Positions 10,313 through 20,396 of a stretch of DNA of 64,000 nt are shown here, piece by piece. The stretch is from contig NC_092562.1 in NCBI RefSeq assembly GCF_037975245.1, positions 27,391,554-27,455,553 on the forward strand, in the 5' to 3' direction. Made by a program: the position numbers and the translations under genes. This DNA is from Apostichopus japonicus. Its lineage: Eukaryota; Echinodermata; Holothuroidea; Aspidochirotida; Stichopodidae. The notes under the pieces are model-generated. The model ran no database searches. It worked only from the letters and a program-made list of their open reading frames with translations, and was not told the origin of the DNA. Each line of letters begins with the position of its first letter. Position 1 is the first letter of the stretch.

Positions 10313-13300
10313 GTAAGTTTGAACCCTTCTAGTTAATAGAATGTCTATGGAATTTAAGCTATAGGCAAGAGTGGCAATATATCTTCCACATTGCTTGTGT
10401 CATGTAGTAGTAATGTAGTGTAATGTAGTGGTAATGTAGTAGTAATGTAGTAGTAATGTAGTAGTTATGAAGTAGTTATATGGTAGTAATGTGGTAGTAA
10501 TGTGGTAGTAATATGGTAGTAATGTAGTAGTAATATAGAAGTGATGTAGTAGTAATGTAGAAGTAATGTCGAAGTAATGTAGTAGTAATGTAGTAGTAAT
10601 AATGTAGAAGTAATGTAGTAGTAATGTAGTAGTAATGTAGTAGTAATATAGAAGTGATGTAGTAGTAATGTAGAAGTAATGTAGAAGTAATGTAGTAGTA
10701 ATGTAGTAGTAATATTGTAGAAGTAATGTAGTAGTAATGTAGTAGTTATGTAGAAGTAATGTAGTAGTAATGTAGTAGTAATGTAGAAGTAATGTAGTAG
10801 TAATGTAGTAGTAATGTAGTAGTAATGTAGAAGTAATGTAGTAGTAATGTAGAAGTAATGTAGTAGTAATGTAGTAGTAATATAGTAGTAATTTAGAAGT
10901 AATGTAGTAGTAATGTAGTAGTAATGTAGAAGTAATGTAGAAGTAATGCAGCAGGAATGTAGTAGTAATGTAGAAGTAATGTAGTAGTAATGTAGTAGTA
11001 ATGTAGAAGTAATGTAGTAGTAATGTAGTAGTAATATAGAAGTAATGTAGTAGTAATGTAGTAGTAGTGTGTAAGTAATGCGGTAGTAATGTAGTAGTAA
11101 TCTAGTAGTAATGCAGTAGTAATGTAATAGTAATCCAGTAGTAATGAATAAGTAATGCAGTAGTAATGTAGAATTAGTGTAGAAGTAATGTAGTAGTATT
11201 GTTGTTGTAGTGTGGTAGTAGTGTGGTAGTATTGTAGTAGTAATGTAGTAGAAATGCAGAAGTAATGCAGTAGTAATGTAGTAGTGATGTAAAATTAATG
11301 TAGAAGTATGTGGTAGTAGTAATGCGGTAGTAATGTAGTAGTAATTTAGAAGTAATGTAGTAGTAATCTAGTAGTAATGCAGTAGTAATGTAATAGTAAT
11401 CCAGTAGTAATGAATAAGTAATGCAGTAGTAATGTAGAATTAGTGTAGAAGTAATGTAGTAGTAGTGTTGTTGTAGTGTGGTAGTAGTGTGGTAGTAGTG
11501 TGGTAGTATTGTAGTAGTAATGTAGTAGAAATGCAGAAGTAATGCAGTAGTAATGTAGTAGTGATGTAAAATTAATGTAGAAGTATGTGGTAGTAGTAAT
11601 GCGGTAGTAATGTAGTAGTAATTTAGAAGTAATGTAGTAGTAATCTAGTAGTAATGCAGTAGTAATGTAATAGTAATCCAGTAGTAATGAATAAGTAATG
11701 CAGTAGTAATGTAGAATTAGTGTAGAAGTAATGTAGTAGTAGTGTTGTTGTAGTGTGGTAGTAGTGTGGTAGTATTGTAGTAGTAATGTAGTAGAAATGC
11801 AGAAGTAATGCAGTAGTAATGTAGTAGTGATGTAAAATTAATGTAGAAGTATGTGGTAGTAGTAATGCGGTAGTAATGTAGTAGTAATCTAGTAGTAATG
11901 CAGTAGTAATTTTGAAGTAATGCAGTAGTTAGGTAGAAGTAATGTAGAAGTAATGTGGTAGTAGTGTTGTAGTATATAGTAGTGATGTCGTATTAGTGTG
12001 GTAGTAATGTGGTAGTAATGTAGTAGTAATGAAGAAGTAATGCAGTAGTAATGAAGTAGTAATGTTGTAGTAATGTAGAAGTAATGTTGTAGTAATGTAG
12101 AAGTAATGTAGAAGTAATGAAGTAGTAATGTAGTAGTAATGTAGTAGTAATGTAGAAGTAAAGTAGATGTAACGTAGAAGTAATGAAGTAGTAGTGTTGT
12201 AGTATTGTGGTAGTAATGTGGTAGTAATGTAGAAGTAATGCAGTAGTAATGTAGAAGTAGTGTAGAAGTAATGTAGAAGTAATGTAGTAGTAATGTAGAA
12301 GTAATGCAGTAGTAATGTAGTAGTAGAGTTGTAGTATATAGTAGTGATGTGGTAGTAGTATGTTCGTAATGTGGTAGCAATGTAGTAGTAATGTAGAAGT
12401 AATGCAGTAGTAATGTAGAAGTAATGTAAAAGTAATGTAGTACTGCGTGTTTTAGTATTGTGGTAGTACTGTGGTAGTAGTGTGTTAGTAATGTGGTAGT
12501 AATGTAGAAGTAATGCAGTAGTAACGTAGTAGTAATGTAGAAGTAATGTAGTAGTATTTTGTATTATTGTGGTTGTAGTGTGTTAGTAATGTTGTAGTAA
12601 TGTAGAAGTAATGTAGAAGTAATGTAGAAGTAATGTAGAAGTAATGTAGTTGTAATGTAGAAGTAAAGTAGATGTAACATAGAAGTAATGAAGTAGTAGT
12701 GTTGTAGTATTGTGGTAGTAATGTGGTAGTAATGTAGAAGTAATGCAGTAGTAATGTAGAAGTAGTGTAGAAGTAATGTAGAAGTAATGTAGTAGTAATG
12801 TAGAAGTAATGCAGTAGTAATGTCATGTAGAAGTAATGCAGAAGTAATGTAGTAGTAGAGTTGTAGTATATAGTAGTGATGTGGTAGTAGTATGTTAGTA
12901 ATGTGGTAGCAATGTAGTAGTAATGTAGAAGTAATGCAGTAGTAATGTAGAAGTAATGTAAAAGTAATGTAGTACTTAGTGTTGTAGTATTGTGGTAGTA
13001 CTGTGGTAGCAGTGTGTTAGTAATGTGGTAGTAATGTAGAAGTAATGCAGTAGTAATGTAGAAGTAATGTAGAAGTAATGTAGTAGTATTTTGTATTATT
13101 GTGGTAGTAGTGTGTTAGTAATGTGGTGGTAATGTAGAAGTAGTGTAGCAGTAGAGTTGTATTATTGTGGTAGTAGTGTGCTAGTTATGTGGTAGTAATG
13201 TAGTAGTAATGCAGAAGTAATGCATTAGTAATGTAGAAGTAATGTAAATGTAATGTAGTAGTTAGTGTTGTAGTATTGTAGTAATGTGGTAGTAGTGTGT

Positions 13301-13812
13301 TAGTAATGTTGTAGTAATGTGATAGTAATGTAGAAGTAATGCAGTTGTAATTTAGAAGTAATGTAGTAGTAACGTAGAAGTAATGCAGTAGTACTGTAAT
13401 TTAGTTGTAATGTAGAAGTAATGTAGAAGTAATGTAGTAGTAGTGTGGTGGTAATGTAGTAGTAACGTAGTAGTAATGTAGTAGTAATGTAGCTATATCA
13501 TAAACATATCATTTAAAGCATGGGCTTCCATGCCTCTTTGTCTAACGAGTAACTACTGTACTTACTTCCTGTTCCCGAGTTTATTCACTCCTCAATATGC
13601 ATGCTTAACCACAGATGACAACCTGTTGCATCTCATGTGTATATACAAAAGTGGTTAGTCATAGCCCTCTGCTACTGTATGTGCCTTAGTAATTATCAGT
13701 AAAAGAGTCTGTGACAATAAGTTGATGATACTAAAGTTACATGAGATATTTTTTACTATTGGTAGTACTTGTGGAGTGTGATCATAATTTATTGTTTTCT
13801 TCAATAAATCAG
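10313..13812 (+). other. Intron with 3.1-kb minisatellite
   Basis: The 3.5-kb intron inside the KNR-YDDHSRV region of D1. About 88% of its length is the 11-bp minisatellite listed next. The remaining 13500-13812 is ordinary AT-rich sequence ending in the acceptor AATCAG. Confidence 0.85.
10403..13497. repeat. 11-bp minisatellite TAGTAGTAATG
   Basis: About 280 tandem copies of an 11-bp unit, tagtagtaatg or tagaagtaatg with single-base variants. The plus strand is almost free of C. A higher-order repeat of about 266-277 bp is visible at 11070-11880, for example the variant aatccagtagtaatgaat recurs near 11132, 11398 and 11675. Because the minus strand lacks stop trinucleotides, it shows long spurious frames (11889-12380 and 12485-12826) of repeating H-Y-Y-I-T-T-T-L-L; these are not genes. 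Confidence 0.95.
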
Positions 13813-13889
13813 ATGACCACTCTAGAGTAATTTTGGAGAAGCTGGACGGAGACCCTCATTCAGACTATTACAATGCAAACTACATTGAG
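13813..13889 (+). CDS. R-PTP exon: D1 YDDHSRV and NANYI motifs
   Basis: A 77-nt exon (phase 1 to 0) encoding [14 protein letters not shown] and DYYNANYIE. These are the conserved YDHSRV and DYINANYI motifs of D1, here with DYYNANYI. The acceptor is AATCAG and the donor GAG|GTAAGT. The last 42 nt of this exon and its donor form the first of six tandem 92-bp copies running into the intron. Only the first copy joins the upstream half of the exon, so it is the functional one; read-through past its donor meets a TAA after four codons. Confidence 0.9.
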
Positions 13890-14399
13890 GTAAGTAAATG
13901 TTAAGAAACATTCATGAAATCCTGGCAGGTAGGCTACAAGGAGAACCTCATGCAGACTATTACAATGCAAACTACATTGAGGTAAGTATATTTTAGGAAA
14001 TATTCATGAAAGCCTGGCATGTAGATTACAAGGAGAACCTTATTCAGACTATTACAGTGCAAACTAAATTGAGGTAAGTATATTTTAAGAACTATTCATG
14101 AAATCCTGGCAGGTAGGCTACAAGGAGAACCGCATTCAGAGTATTACAATGCAAACTACATTAAGGTAGGTAGATTTTAAGAAATATTCATTAAAGCCTG
14201 GCATGTAGGCTACACGGAGAACCTCATTTAGACTATTACAATGCAAACTACATTGAGGTAAGTATATTTTAAGAACTATTCATGAAAGCCTGGCAGGTAG
14301 GCTACAAGGAGAACCGCATTCAGAGTATTACAATGCAAACTACATTAATGTAGGTAGATTTTAAGAAATATTCATTAAAGCCTGACAAAGTTTGCTGTA
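13848..14399 (+). repeat. Six tandem 92-bp copies of an exon end plus its 5' splice site
   Basis: Copies start at 13848, 13940, 14032, 14124, 14216 and 14308, exactly 92 bp apart. Each holds ggaga(a/c)c.cat.cagactattaca, the rest of the exon end, a donor and about 45 bp of intron. The donors sit at 13890, 13982, 14074, 14166, 14258 and 14350; four are GTAAGT and two (14166, 14350) are GTAGGT. Copies 2-6 are exon-donor fragments without the 5' half of the exon, so they are pseudo-exon ends inside the intron. Confidence 0.93.
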
Positions 14400-14960
14400 T
14401 CTTTACACAAATAGACAAATTTACACCATATTAGCCTAAGATATGTTGCTTTAACCCTATTATTCTCTGTCGATGTTTATTATATTTTCTCCATTGTGAA
14501 CTTTGCAGGGACAGTGTGGTTTGTGACAGTGTGACAATTGTTTTTGCCAGTTGTCCTTGCCCGTCAGAGCATTGACCCAGTAACACGGACACTAATGTCA
14601 GACATAGTGGACACCAAAGACAGACATAGTGTCCCTTTCGGTATTAGTGTTCATTCCACTGTAGACCTCTCTCCATTGATCTTAATTCTTACACACACAT
14701 TTGGAGAATGATAATTTAGTTATAATAATATATGGTGGTATTTATTCTCTTCTTATTGTAAACACTTAATAGACTTAATGTATCTTGATGCCAACAAAAA
14801 ATCTGCTTTGGTGCAAAAGTCATTGGTGAAAGGATTAAACTGTTTCTTTTAATGAGTTTAGTTCACTTTTAAGCAATCAACTCACAAGGCTTAATTCCAA
14901 GGCTAACAGTAAATGAAAAAATACATTTCTACGTTTTTTTACATTATTTCTTTTTCATAG
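13890..14960 (+). other. Intron holding the 92-bp repeats
   Basis: The 1.07-kb intron. Its first half consists of the 92-bp exon-end copies; 14400-14960 is AT-rich sequence ending in the good acceptor TTTTTCATAG. Confidence 0.8.
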
Positions 14961-14997
14961 AATGCTGAGGAAAATAACGCATTTATTGCTTGCCAAG
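14961..14997 (+). CDS. R-PTP micro-exon: D1 AFIACQG
   Basis: A 37-nt exon (phase 0 to 1) reading NAEENNAFIACQG, with the final glycine completed by the next exon. It corresponds to the conserved AYIATQGP strand of PTP domains, with F for Y and C for T. Small exons at this position are usual in R-PTP genes. Splice sites TTTTTCATAG and CAAG|GTAATA are clear. Confidence 0.88.
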
Positions 14998-15426
14998 GTA
15001 ATATTCTTTATGTTTATTATTTTCATGTGTATATAAATCCTAGTTACATGTTTGTCAATAGGACTGTTCCAGTGCTGTATTACCTGAAATTGTTAATTGT
15101 TTTAGAGTTTGTAGACTACCACTGACAGCATCTACATTAACTACCGTATAGCAAATGCTAATCTGTTTTAATAGCATCAAATGTTTAGATGATAAGGTTC
15201 TCTCATAACATTCAATGCCAAACTTTCTCTGTCACACCTATCCCCAGCAACATTATGAATTACATGTTTGTTGAATTTGAACAATGGCAAAGCATTCAAT
15301 TGAGGATCATAAGTCATCAAGCATATAAATGTAGGCTATTGAAAATATAATCTTTTATTTAAAAACGATCTCTTGTTTCCAAATGTATCGATTGGGGTAG
15401 TGAATATCTTGATTCTGTTTTGACAG
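14998..15426 (+). other. Intron
   Basis: Intron of 429 bp from GTAATA to TTTTGACAG. Nothing else seen. Confidence 0.75.
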
Positions 15427-15524
15427 GACCAAATACTGCATCCATTGACGACTTCTGGAGAATGGTGATACAGGAGAAAGTGTTAAATATAGTCATGCTG
15501 ACAAACCTGATTGAGAAAGGAAAG
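15427..15524 (+). CDS. R-PTP exon: D1 QGP-DFWRM-IVMLTNL
   Basis: A 98-nt exon (phase 1 to 0). It encodes PNTASIDDFWRMVIQEK followed by VLNIVMLTNLIEKGK. These match the PTP core motifs QGPxxxTxxDFWRMVWE and IVMLTNLVEKGR nearly residue for residue, forming central strands and helices of the catalytic fold. The acceptor is TTTTGACAG and the donor AAG|GTAATG. Confidence 0.92.
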
Positions 15525-16382
15525 GTAATGTATGGGTCTAATATATTTCACTTGTTCGATCCTTAAAACAAAGCAAGAACATCGTGAGTTGTTAGCAGTA
15601 ATGTAGGCTGACCATACACTGTTTTTCTGAAGGTTCAAACTACTACCTTCCATCAAATCAAAGATGACAGTGATGTTTTCATTAGCTATTTTTCTGCAAC
15701 TCTCTATAAATGTTCCTTCATCCTCCAAATTTGCACCAATCTCTTTGAGTGTGTCCACTAATGTATGATTTTTTTTGCTGTTTACCATATGACAATTAAG
15801 TCGTTTTCTCTAAAAAGATTGATGTTCAAAAGACTTTTAAGTTTAAATGACATTTAGATTCCGAGGACAAGATGGACTTTGAAAATTATTTTCAACAGTA
15901 ATAACAGGTCTGACTGGAAGTACTTACTGAAAAAAAATCTGTTGTCACTTGAACAGACAGAATGACTAGGAATTGTTTTGCTAACAGGAAATGATTATGT
16001 ATAGGACTCTCAACAACCCTTACACAGCAGCTCCGAGGCACATACAATCACCTTCTTTGGTTTACTACTTTAGTGCTTAAAATTTGTGGTCATTTACGGT
16101 AGCTTAAGGTTCAAGTTTTCTTCTGCTACTTCAAGCATTGCCAATATTTGCATTAAAAAGTCCATGTTTTGAATTACAAGATAGTCCCAATTGAAGACTC
16201 AATGACTGCTTGCATCCCCGAATGGGAATATCTTTTATGAGCCAGTTGTTTCTAAATTTAGAGCATCATTAATTCATCTCTGTCATCCGATCCCCTTGGC
16301 TCAGCACAACAACCCCTCCCCTTAATTTTGTTCAAATTTGTCAAGAAATTCTACAAATAGGACATTATGAACTCTCTTGCAG
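15525..16382 (+). other. Intron with an unexplained antisense frame
   Basis: The 858-bp intron in D1. On the minus strand a 101-codon frame (15483-15788) runs from inside the exon at 15427 into this intron, with plausible amino-acid composition (LVDTLKEIGANLEDEGTF). I do not recognise it; see findings. Confidence 0.7.
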
Positions 16383-16508
16383 GAACGTTGCAAGCAATAT
16401 TGGCCAAAAGCTGTAGGTGACACACAGAAGTTTGCCACTTGTGAAGTGAAATGGAAGTCGACAGAAAATTTTGCAGATTATGAAATTAGATCATTGACTG
16501 TTACATTC
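16383..16508 (+). CDS. R-PTP exon: D1 CKQYWP
   Basis: A 126-nt exon (phase 0-0, 42 codons) starting ERCKQYWPKAVGDTQKF and ending DYEIRSLTVTF. It matches the C-x-QYWP motif and the following strands (FxVxxxxxxxxxDYxxRxLxV) of D1. The acceptor is CTCTTGCAG and the donor TTC|GTAAGT. The exon holds the surface hairpin before the WPD loop. Confidence 0.9.
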
Positions 16509-17048
16509 GTAAGTGAATTGAGTGATACAAAAGTATTCTTCATATTAAACTAAATTTTTACAGTGTCCATATCAATATGAATTACAACGTCAATGCTGTG
16601 AAGGGAATTTAGTTTGGAAGTATTCTGCAATACATTTCTTAAGACCAAAAATACATGTTGAATTAACTACTCTTGTATCTTAATGTGATATTCTTGCGTA
16701 TAGATTCTTTCTCGTGAACACAAGTCATTTTTTTTCCATCCTGAGTTTCAGTTTCATTTCTATTTCACTTCAAAAGTAATTGTGCCATTTGAAAATTCCA
16801 GTAATATATATCACAGATGATTGCAATTGCTAGGCTCTTCTGTCCGAGGTGGGACTGTTTATTTTTGTTTTTATTTACTTTTAATCAGAGCATATAGTAA
16901 TATCAGATAAAACACCACTTGAAAAGTTGTAAAGAAAAATTACTAAGTGAACTCTGCGCTTGCAAAGGTGTAATTCACATGTGTTAATATTGTCTGCAGT
17001 GTTTATCTTTCCATCATAATAATCAAATGGAATGTGATATATTCATAG
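16509..17048 (+). other. Intron
   Basis: Intron of 540 bp, GTAAGT to ATTCATAG. No further features. Confidence 0.75.
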
Positions 17049-17197
17049 GGTAATGAACGAAGGAAAGTTAGAAACTGGCACTACCGAACCTGGCCAGACA
17101 TGGATGTACCACAGCAGGCCACTCCATTGATTGGATTTGCTAAGAAAGTGAAACTACAACAGTCTGCTTCAACTGGTCCCCTGGTGGTTCACTGCAG
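17049..17197 (+). CDS. R-PTP exon: D1 WPD loop and start of the PTP signature
   Basis: A 149-nt exon (phase 0 to 2). It encodes VRNWHYRTWPDMDVPQQATP, the WPD loop whose aspartate (codon 17097-17099) is the general acid, and ends PLVVHC plus two bases of the next codon. The catalytic cysteine codon is 17193-17195, two bases before the splice site. WPDMDVP differs from the common WPDHGVP but keeps W, P, D and P. An intron inside the HCSAG signature is typical for this family. Confidence 0.94.
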
Positions 17198-17600
17198 GTG
17201 ATTATTTCCCCTCCCCAACCACACCTTTCAGTGACAGAAAAGACAAAATCCTTTGTCATATGTATAGTTTTTCACATGTGAGTGCTGCTTTGTTACGAGT
17301 GGAGGGAACGTATCAATTTATGAGATTGTCGTCATGATATGACTGTTTCCACTGAATTTTCTTCTTCTTTTATAAGCTCCTTTTCGTATTTTACTTTTTT
17401 GTGGGAGAGACCATGAGATAAAACTATCGTGATTTGGACCTACTCGTGGAGTTTGATCATAAAATATTTAGAAGATGAATACCATTTTAGTAATTTGGGA
17501 GAGAGGGGGATTCTATTCTATGTGAAAAAAATTGATGCTGTTACTTTCGTATCTGTGCATCAGCATATCCAAGTTAATTTTCGTATTATTATTATATTAG
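17198..17600 (+). other. Intron
   Basis: Intron of 403 bp interrupting the PTP signature, GTGATT to TTATATTAG. The open frame 17429-17638 on the plus strand is in the wrong frame and mostly intronic. Confidence 0.8.
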
Positions 17601-17736
17601 TGCTGGTGTGGGAAGGACAGGTACATTCATCGCTCTGAGTACTCTCATGGACGCCATCCACAACAAGGACATAATTGATATCTACGGATTTGTGGAGGAA
17701 ATGAGAGAAAACAGAATTATGATGGTGCAAACTGCT
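17601..17736 (+). CDS. R-PTP exon: D1 signature SAGVGRTGTF
   Basis: A 136-nt exon (phase 2 to 0) that completes the active-site loop: HC from the previous exon plus SAGVGRTGTF here gives the HCxxGxxRTG consensus. The phosphate-binding arginine is codon 17614-17616. It continues IALSTLMDAIHNKDIIDIYG, then FVEEMRENRIMMVQTA, the alpha-helices and the first Q of the Q-loop (QT). All catalytic residues I can check (D, C, R, Q) are present, so D1 is predicted to be an active tyrosine phosphatase. The donor is GCT|GTGAGT. Confidence 0.94.
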
Positions 17737-18149
17737 GTGAGTTCTACATTCATATCAATTCAGTCTTGTGGATATTTAAGTTGACATTCTGTGTTGTTTA
17801 GCATTGACTGGTTCTGATAATTCCGATAATGATTGGTTCAATTCATACTGAGGACATATTTCTAACTCCGGATTCCTTGTTTTGATTGGATAAGTATTCT
17901 GAGTTTGTATCTCACAAGCTCATTGATTTATAAAAAAGGTTATGTATCGAGAAAAACACACATGTAAATTTCCTGATGCTTTGTTAATTGAAATTTCATC
18001 ATCAAATAAATAAATTCCAGTATTTGTGACAATAATAGCCTCACTTTTCTTAACAAACTGCTATAAATCAGTAAACTGTGATCTAATAAATACTACTAGT
18101 TAAATGTGTATCTAAACATATACTCCCTTCATTGTTACTTTGCAAACAG
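17737..18149 (+). other. Intron
   Basis: Intron of 413 bp, GTGAGT to TTTGCAAACAG. AT-rich, no other feature. Confidence 0.75.
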
Positions 18150-18278
18150 TTGCAGTTTAAGTTTTTGCACACCTGTCTGCTGGAAGTTTACTTGACCGGT
18201 GAGACAGAGATAACACTTGGGAACATATCTTCCTTTAATGCGGATGAAAAATCGCAACAGCTGGACAAGGAATTCAAG
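18150..18278 (+). CDS. R-PTP exon: end of D1 and D1-D2 linker
   Basis: A 129-nt exon (phase 0-0). LQFKFLHTCLLEVYLTGET corresponds to the QYxFIHxALLE helix that closes D1. The linker continues EITLGNISSFN and ends QQLDKEFK, resembling the EEEFKKL stretch that leads to D2 in tandem-domain R-PTPs. Because it ends in phase 0 it can join either the next exon at 18727 or any of the phase-0 cassettes in the array at 20397-39240. Confidence 0.9.
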
Positions 18279-18726
18279 GTTAGTTAAAAAAATATGTAGA
18301 TATAAGAAAATCAGTTATAAAAAGAAGAAAAAAATGTTATGAAGCTAAACATCATGTCAACATGACTAAAACAAAATCGCAGAATTTACTCCAATTGAGA
18401 AAATGTGAGCTTTTTTTTTTGAAAGTGTTATCAGCATATTTCAGAACGGAAGTCTAATGTAACATTTCTTACAGAGACAAATGGCTAAACTAAAAACTTA
18501 AAGGATTAATAAAATAACCAGTAAAAGAAAACTGTCATAATACACCAGCACTAAACTATTTACACAAGTTCCTATGTTACCAACAATTTTGTGAGCAAAG
18601 TATGAGATGTTTGCAAAAAGATGTTAGGCCAAACTTGCTACATTTCTGAAAATCTGTTCATGGACTTCATTTGAAGATAAATATGACACATGATAAAACT
18701 AAAAAATATTTCCTTTATATCTACAG
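18279..18726 (+). other. Intron
   Basis: Intron of 448 bp, GTTAGT to ATATCTACAG. Nothing else seen. Confidence 0.75.
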
Positions 18727-18817
18727 CTTTTGTCTAAGTTGGATAAAATGTCAAAAACAGCCCACAAAGCCACAAAGGAACAGGCTTTGAAATGCCGATT
18801 CCCGACAATGATTCCAG
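18727..18817 (+). CDS. R-PTP exon: linker and first residues expected of D2
   Basis: A 91-nt exon (phase 0 to 1) reading LLSKLDKMSKTAHKATKEQA and LKCRFPTMIP. In tandem-domain R-PTPs the same place reads like FKKL...(K)KNRxxxIIP and is followed by the YExxRV motif of D2. Here ALKCRFPTMIP fits that boundary, but no exon with D2 motifs (second YDxxRV, QGP, WPD or HC signature) was found in the remaining 45 kb. The last phosphatase-like exon is therefore followed by 32.6 kb of repeats before the candidate terminal exon. The donor is CCAG|GTAAGA. Confidence 0.8.
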
Positions 18818-18993
18818 GTAAGAAACCAATTTAAATATTTGTACTGTAGAAATTAAATGTGCTGAAATGTTCCCTGAAAAATGTTTGTACTCCAGCAATA
18901 ATAAAATATGTGGCAATGCTGATAAACTGTTCTACTAATGCAAATTTCCAAGTAAGAGTTCTTATCTTTTATTCTGTTATATTTCTTTATTTT

Positions 18994-18997
<4 letters not shown>

Positions 18998-19060
<63 letters not shown>
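18998..19060. repeat. (TA)n microsatellite
   Basis: About 63 bp of alternating TA with one CATATA interruption, directly left of the GTGGAC motif block. Confidence 0.95.
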
Positions 19061-19062
<2 letters not shown>

Positions 19063-19074
19063 TACTCTCACTCG

Positions 19075-19320
19075 ACCTGGATTACGTGGACATTCGTTAG
19101 TATCCCACCGCGCTATGTGGACACCAACCGATTATGTGGACATTCGATGTCCACGTAACGCAGTTGCTCTAAACAGGCTCTACCCCCCACAAAACATACG
19201 CTCCTAGTGAAATTACGAACTTTTATTTTTGTCCACATAATCGGTTGAAAGTGATTTTAATCATTCCAAAATTCGCATAGCGCCCTCAAAAATCCGGTCC
19301 ACATAATCTTGTACAGCAGC
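19075..19320. repeat. Block of inverted and direct GTGGAC motifs, possible small transposon remnant
   Basis: It contains gattacgtggacattcg near 19079, gctatgtggac near 19112, gattatgtggacattcg near 19132, the inverted cgatgtccacgtaac near 19146, gtccacataatcgg near 19231 and gtccacataatcttg near 19302. The half-site gattatgtggac is the same as in the palindromic satellite at 56-64 kb. Inverted half-sites at both ends of a 200-250 bp block suggest a miniature inverted-repeat element; boundaries and target duplications are not clear. Confidence 0.5.
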
Positions 19321-20396
19321 TTAACATCTCAATGAGCGTGAGCAAGCACCGTCGCTACAGTATCTGAATGAGAAAGCCGACGCCTTCAAGTTTGCTAATG
19401 ACCTTACTCGTCACTTTACGTAATACAGTCTACGGCCGAAGTTTACTCTACTTTATTCAAGGTTAGTACAGTTGTTTAAATGGTATAACTCTAACGATAG
19501 GGTGTCGGATAACACTATCGTGAAGTTCATGCTGGATATTATTATAGGTACGGTCCTAAAAGAGTACCGGAATTAATTCTGCAGTTGGCATAGAGACCTA
19601 CGAAAGAAGCGAGAAGTTTTCATAACGTAGAGCCTATGAATTACACTGTAGTTACATCGGCTAGTATTGATAATATTAACGTTAACGTTAGGCTGTACTA
19701 CGGCTAACTTAATTACTCTGTTGGAGTGTTGGCTTACACTAGTTGTAAATTACGGTACGCTGACCTTAAAAAAAGGTTAGGCCTACATGCATGCATACTG
19801 GCGAGAAAAAAAAATATTGTCAGTTTGGTTGTTTTCGTAGCTTATAGTGGTAGTTATCTTTCGAAAGGAAACACTGCAGCCTTTCATGTGAATGCGTTTT
19901 GTTTACTTTAGTTTGAGGAATGACAGTCCTAATAAATGTAGACTATAGACTGTGTCATGTAAACAATGTGCTAATAAATGCACTGTTTGCCCCAAGGACT
20001 TAATGTTGTTGTGCCTACATGCACAAACAAGCCTTAACCAAAAAAAGGTTTACTAATTGGGTAAATGTTGAACATTCACTGAGATTATGTTACTATCTTT
20101 TTAAGTGGGCCTATCCTTACTCCCGGCCCTAGGTTACCCTTAGTCATTATTCATGGACAGCTTCTCAGAGTGGCAAATAGACGCCCGAAAGCTGTCATAG
20201 TTTTCATGATGGTCTTGGTGCGGTGCAAAATCATGCATAGGCTACTCCATATTAGTTTGGCCACTAGCTGTACCCTATCAGACTTACTAGGCCCAAACCA
20301 ACAACTGTTCATCTATAGATAATAAAACAGATAAGGTAGGCTACTCTTGTACGGTTTTGATTTTCTAGCCGTCCCAGATGACTGTATAAATCCTAC

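Larger units (their letters stand above)
18818..20396. other. Intronic sequence with (TA)n and GTGGAC inverted motifs
   Basis: About 1.6 kb between the D2-boundary exon and the cassette array. It holds the (TA)n tract at 18998-19060 and the GTGGAC motif block at 19075-19320. I see nothing definable from 19330 to 20396; short frames there (19726-19911) lack splice or homology support. Confidence 0.6.

Noticed and set aside
11889-12826. Long minus-strand frames of 163 and 113 codons
   Set aside because: They read the 11-bp minisatellite, which has no stop on that strand; the peptide is a pure 11-residue periodic pattern.
10403-13497. CRISPR-like or VNTR-type array with spacers
   Set aside because: The unit is 11 bp with no unique spacers; a plain minisatellite in a eukaryotic intron.
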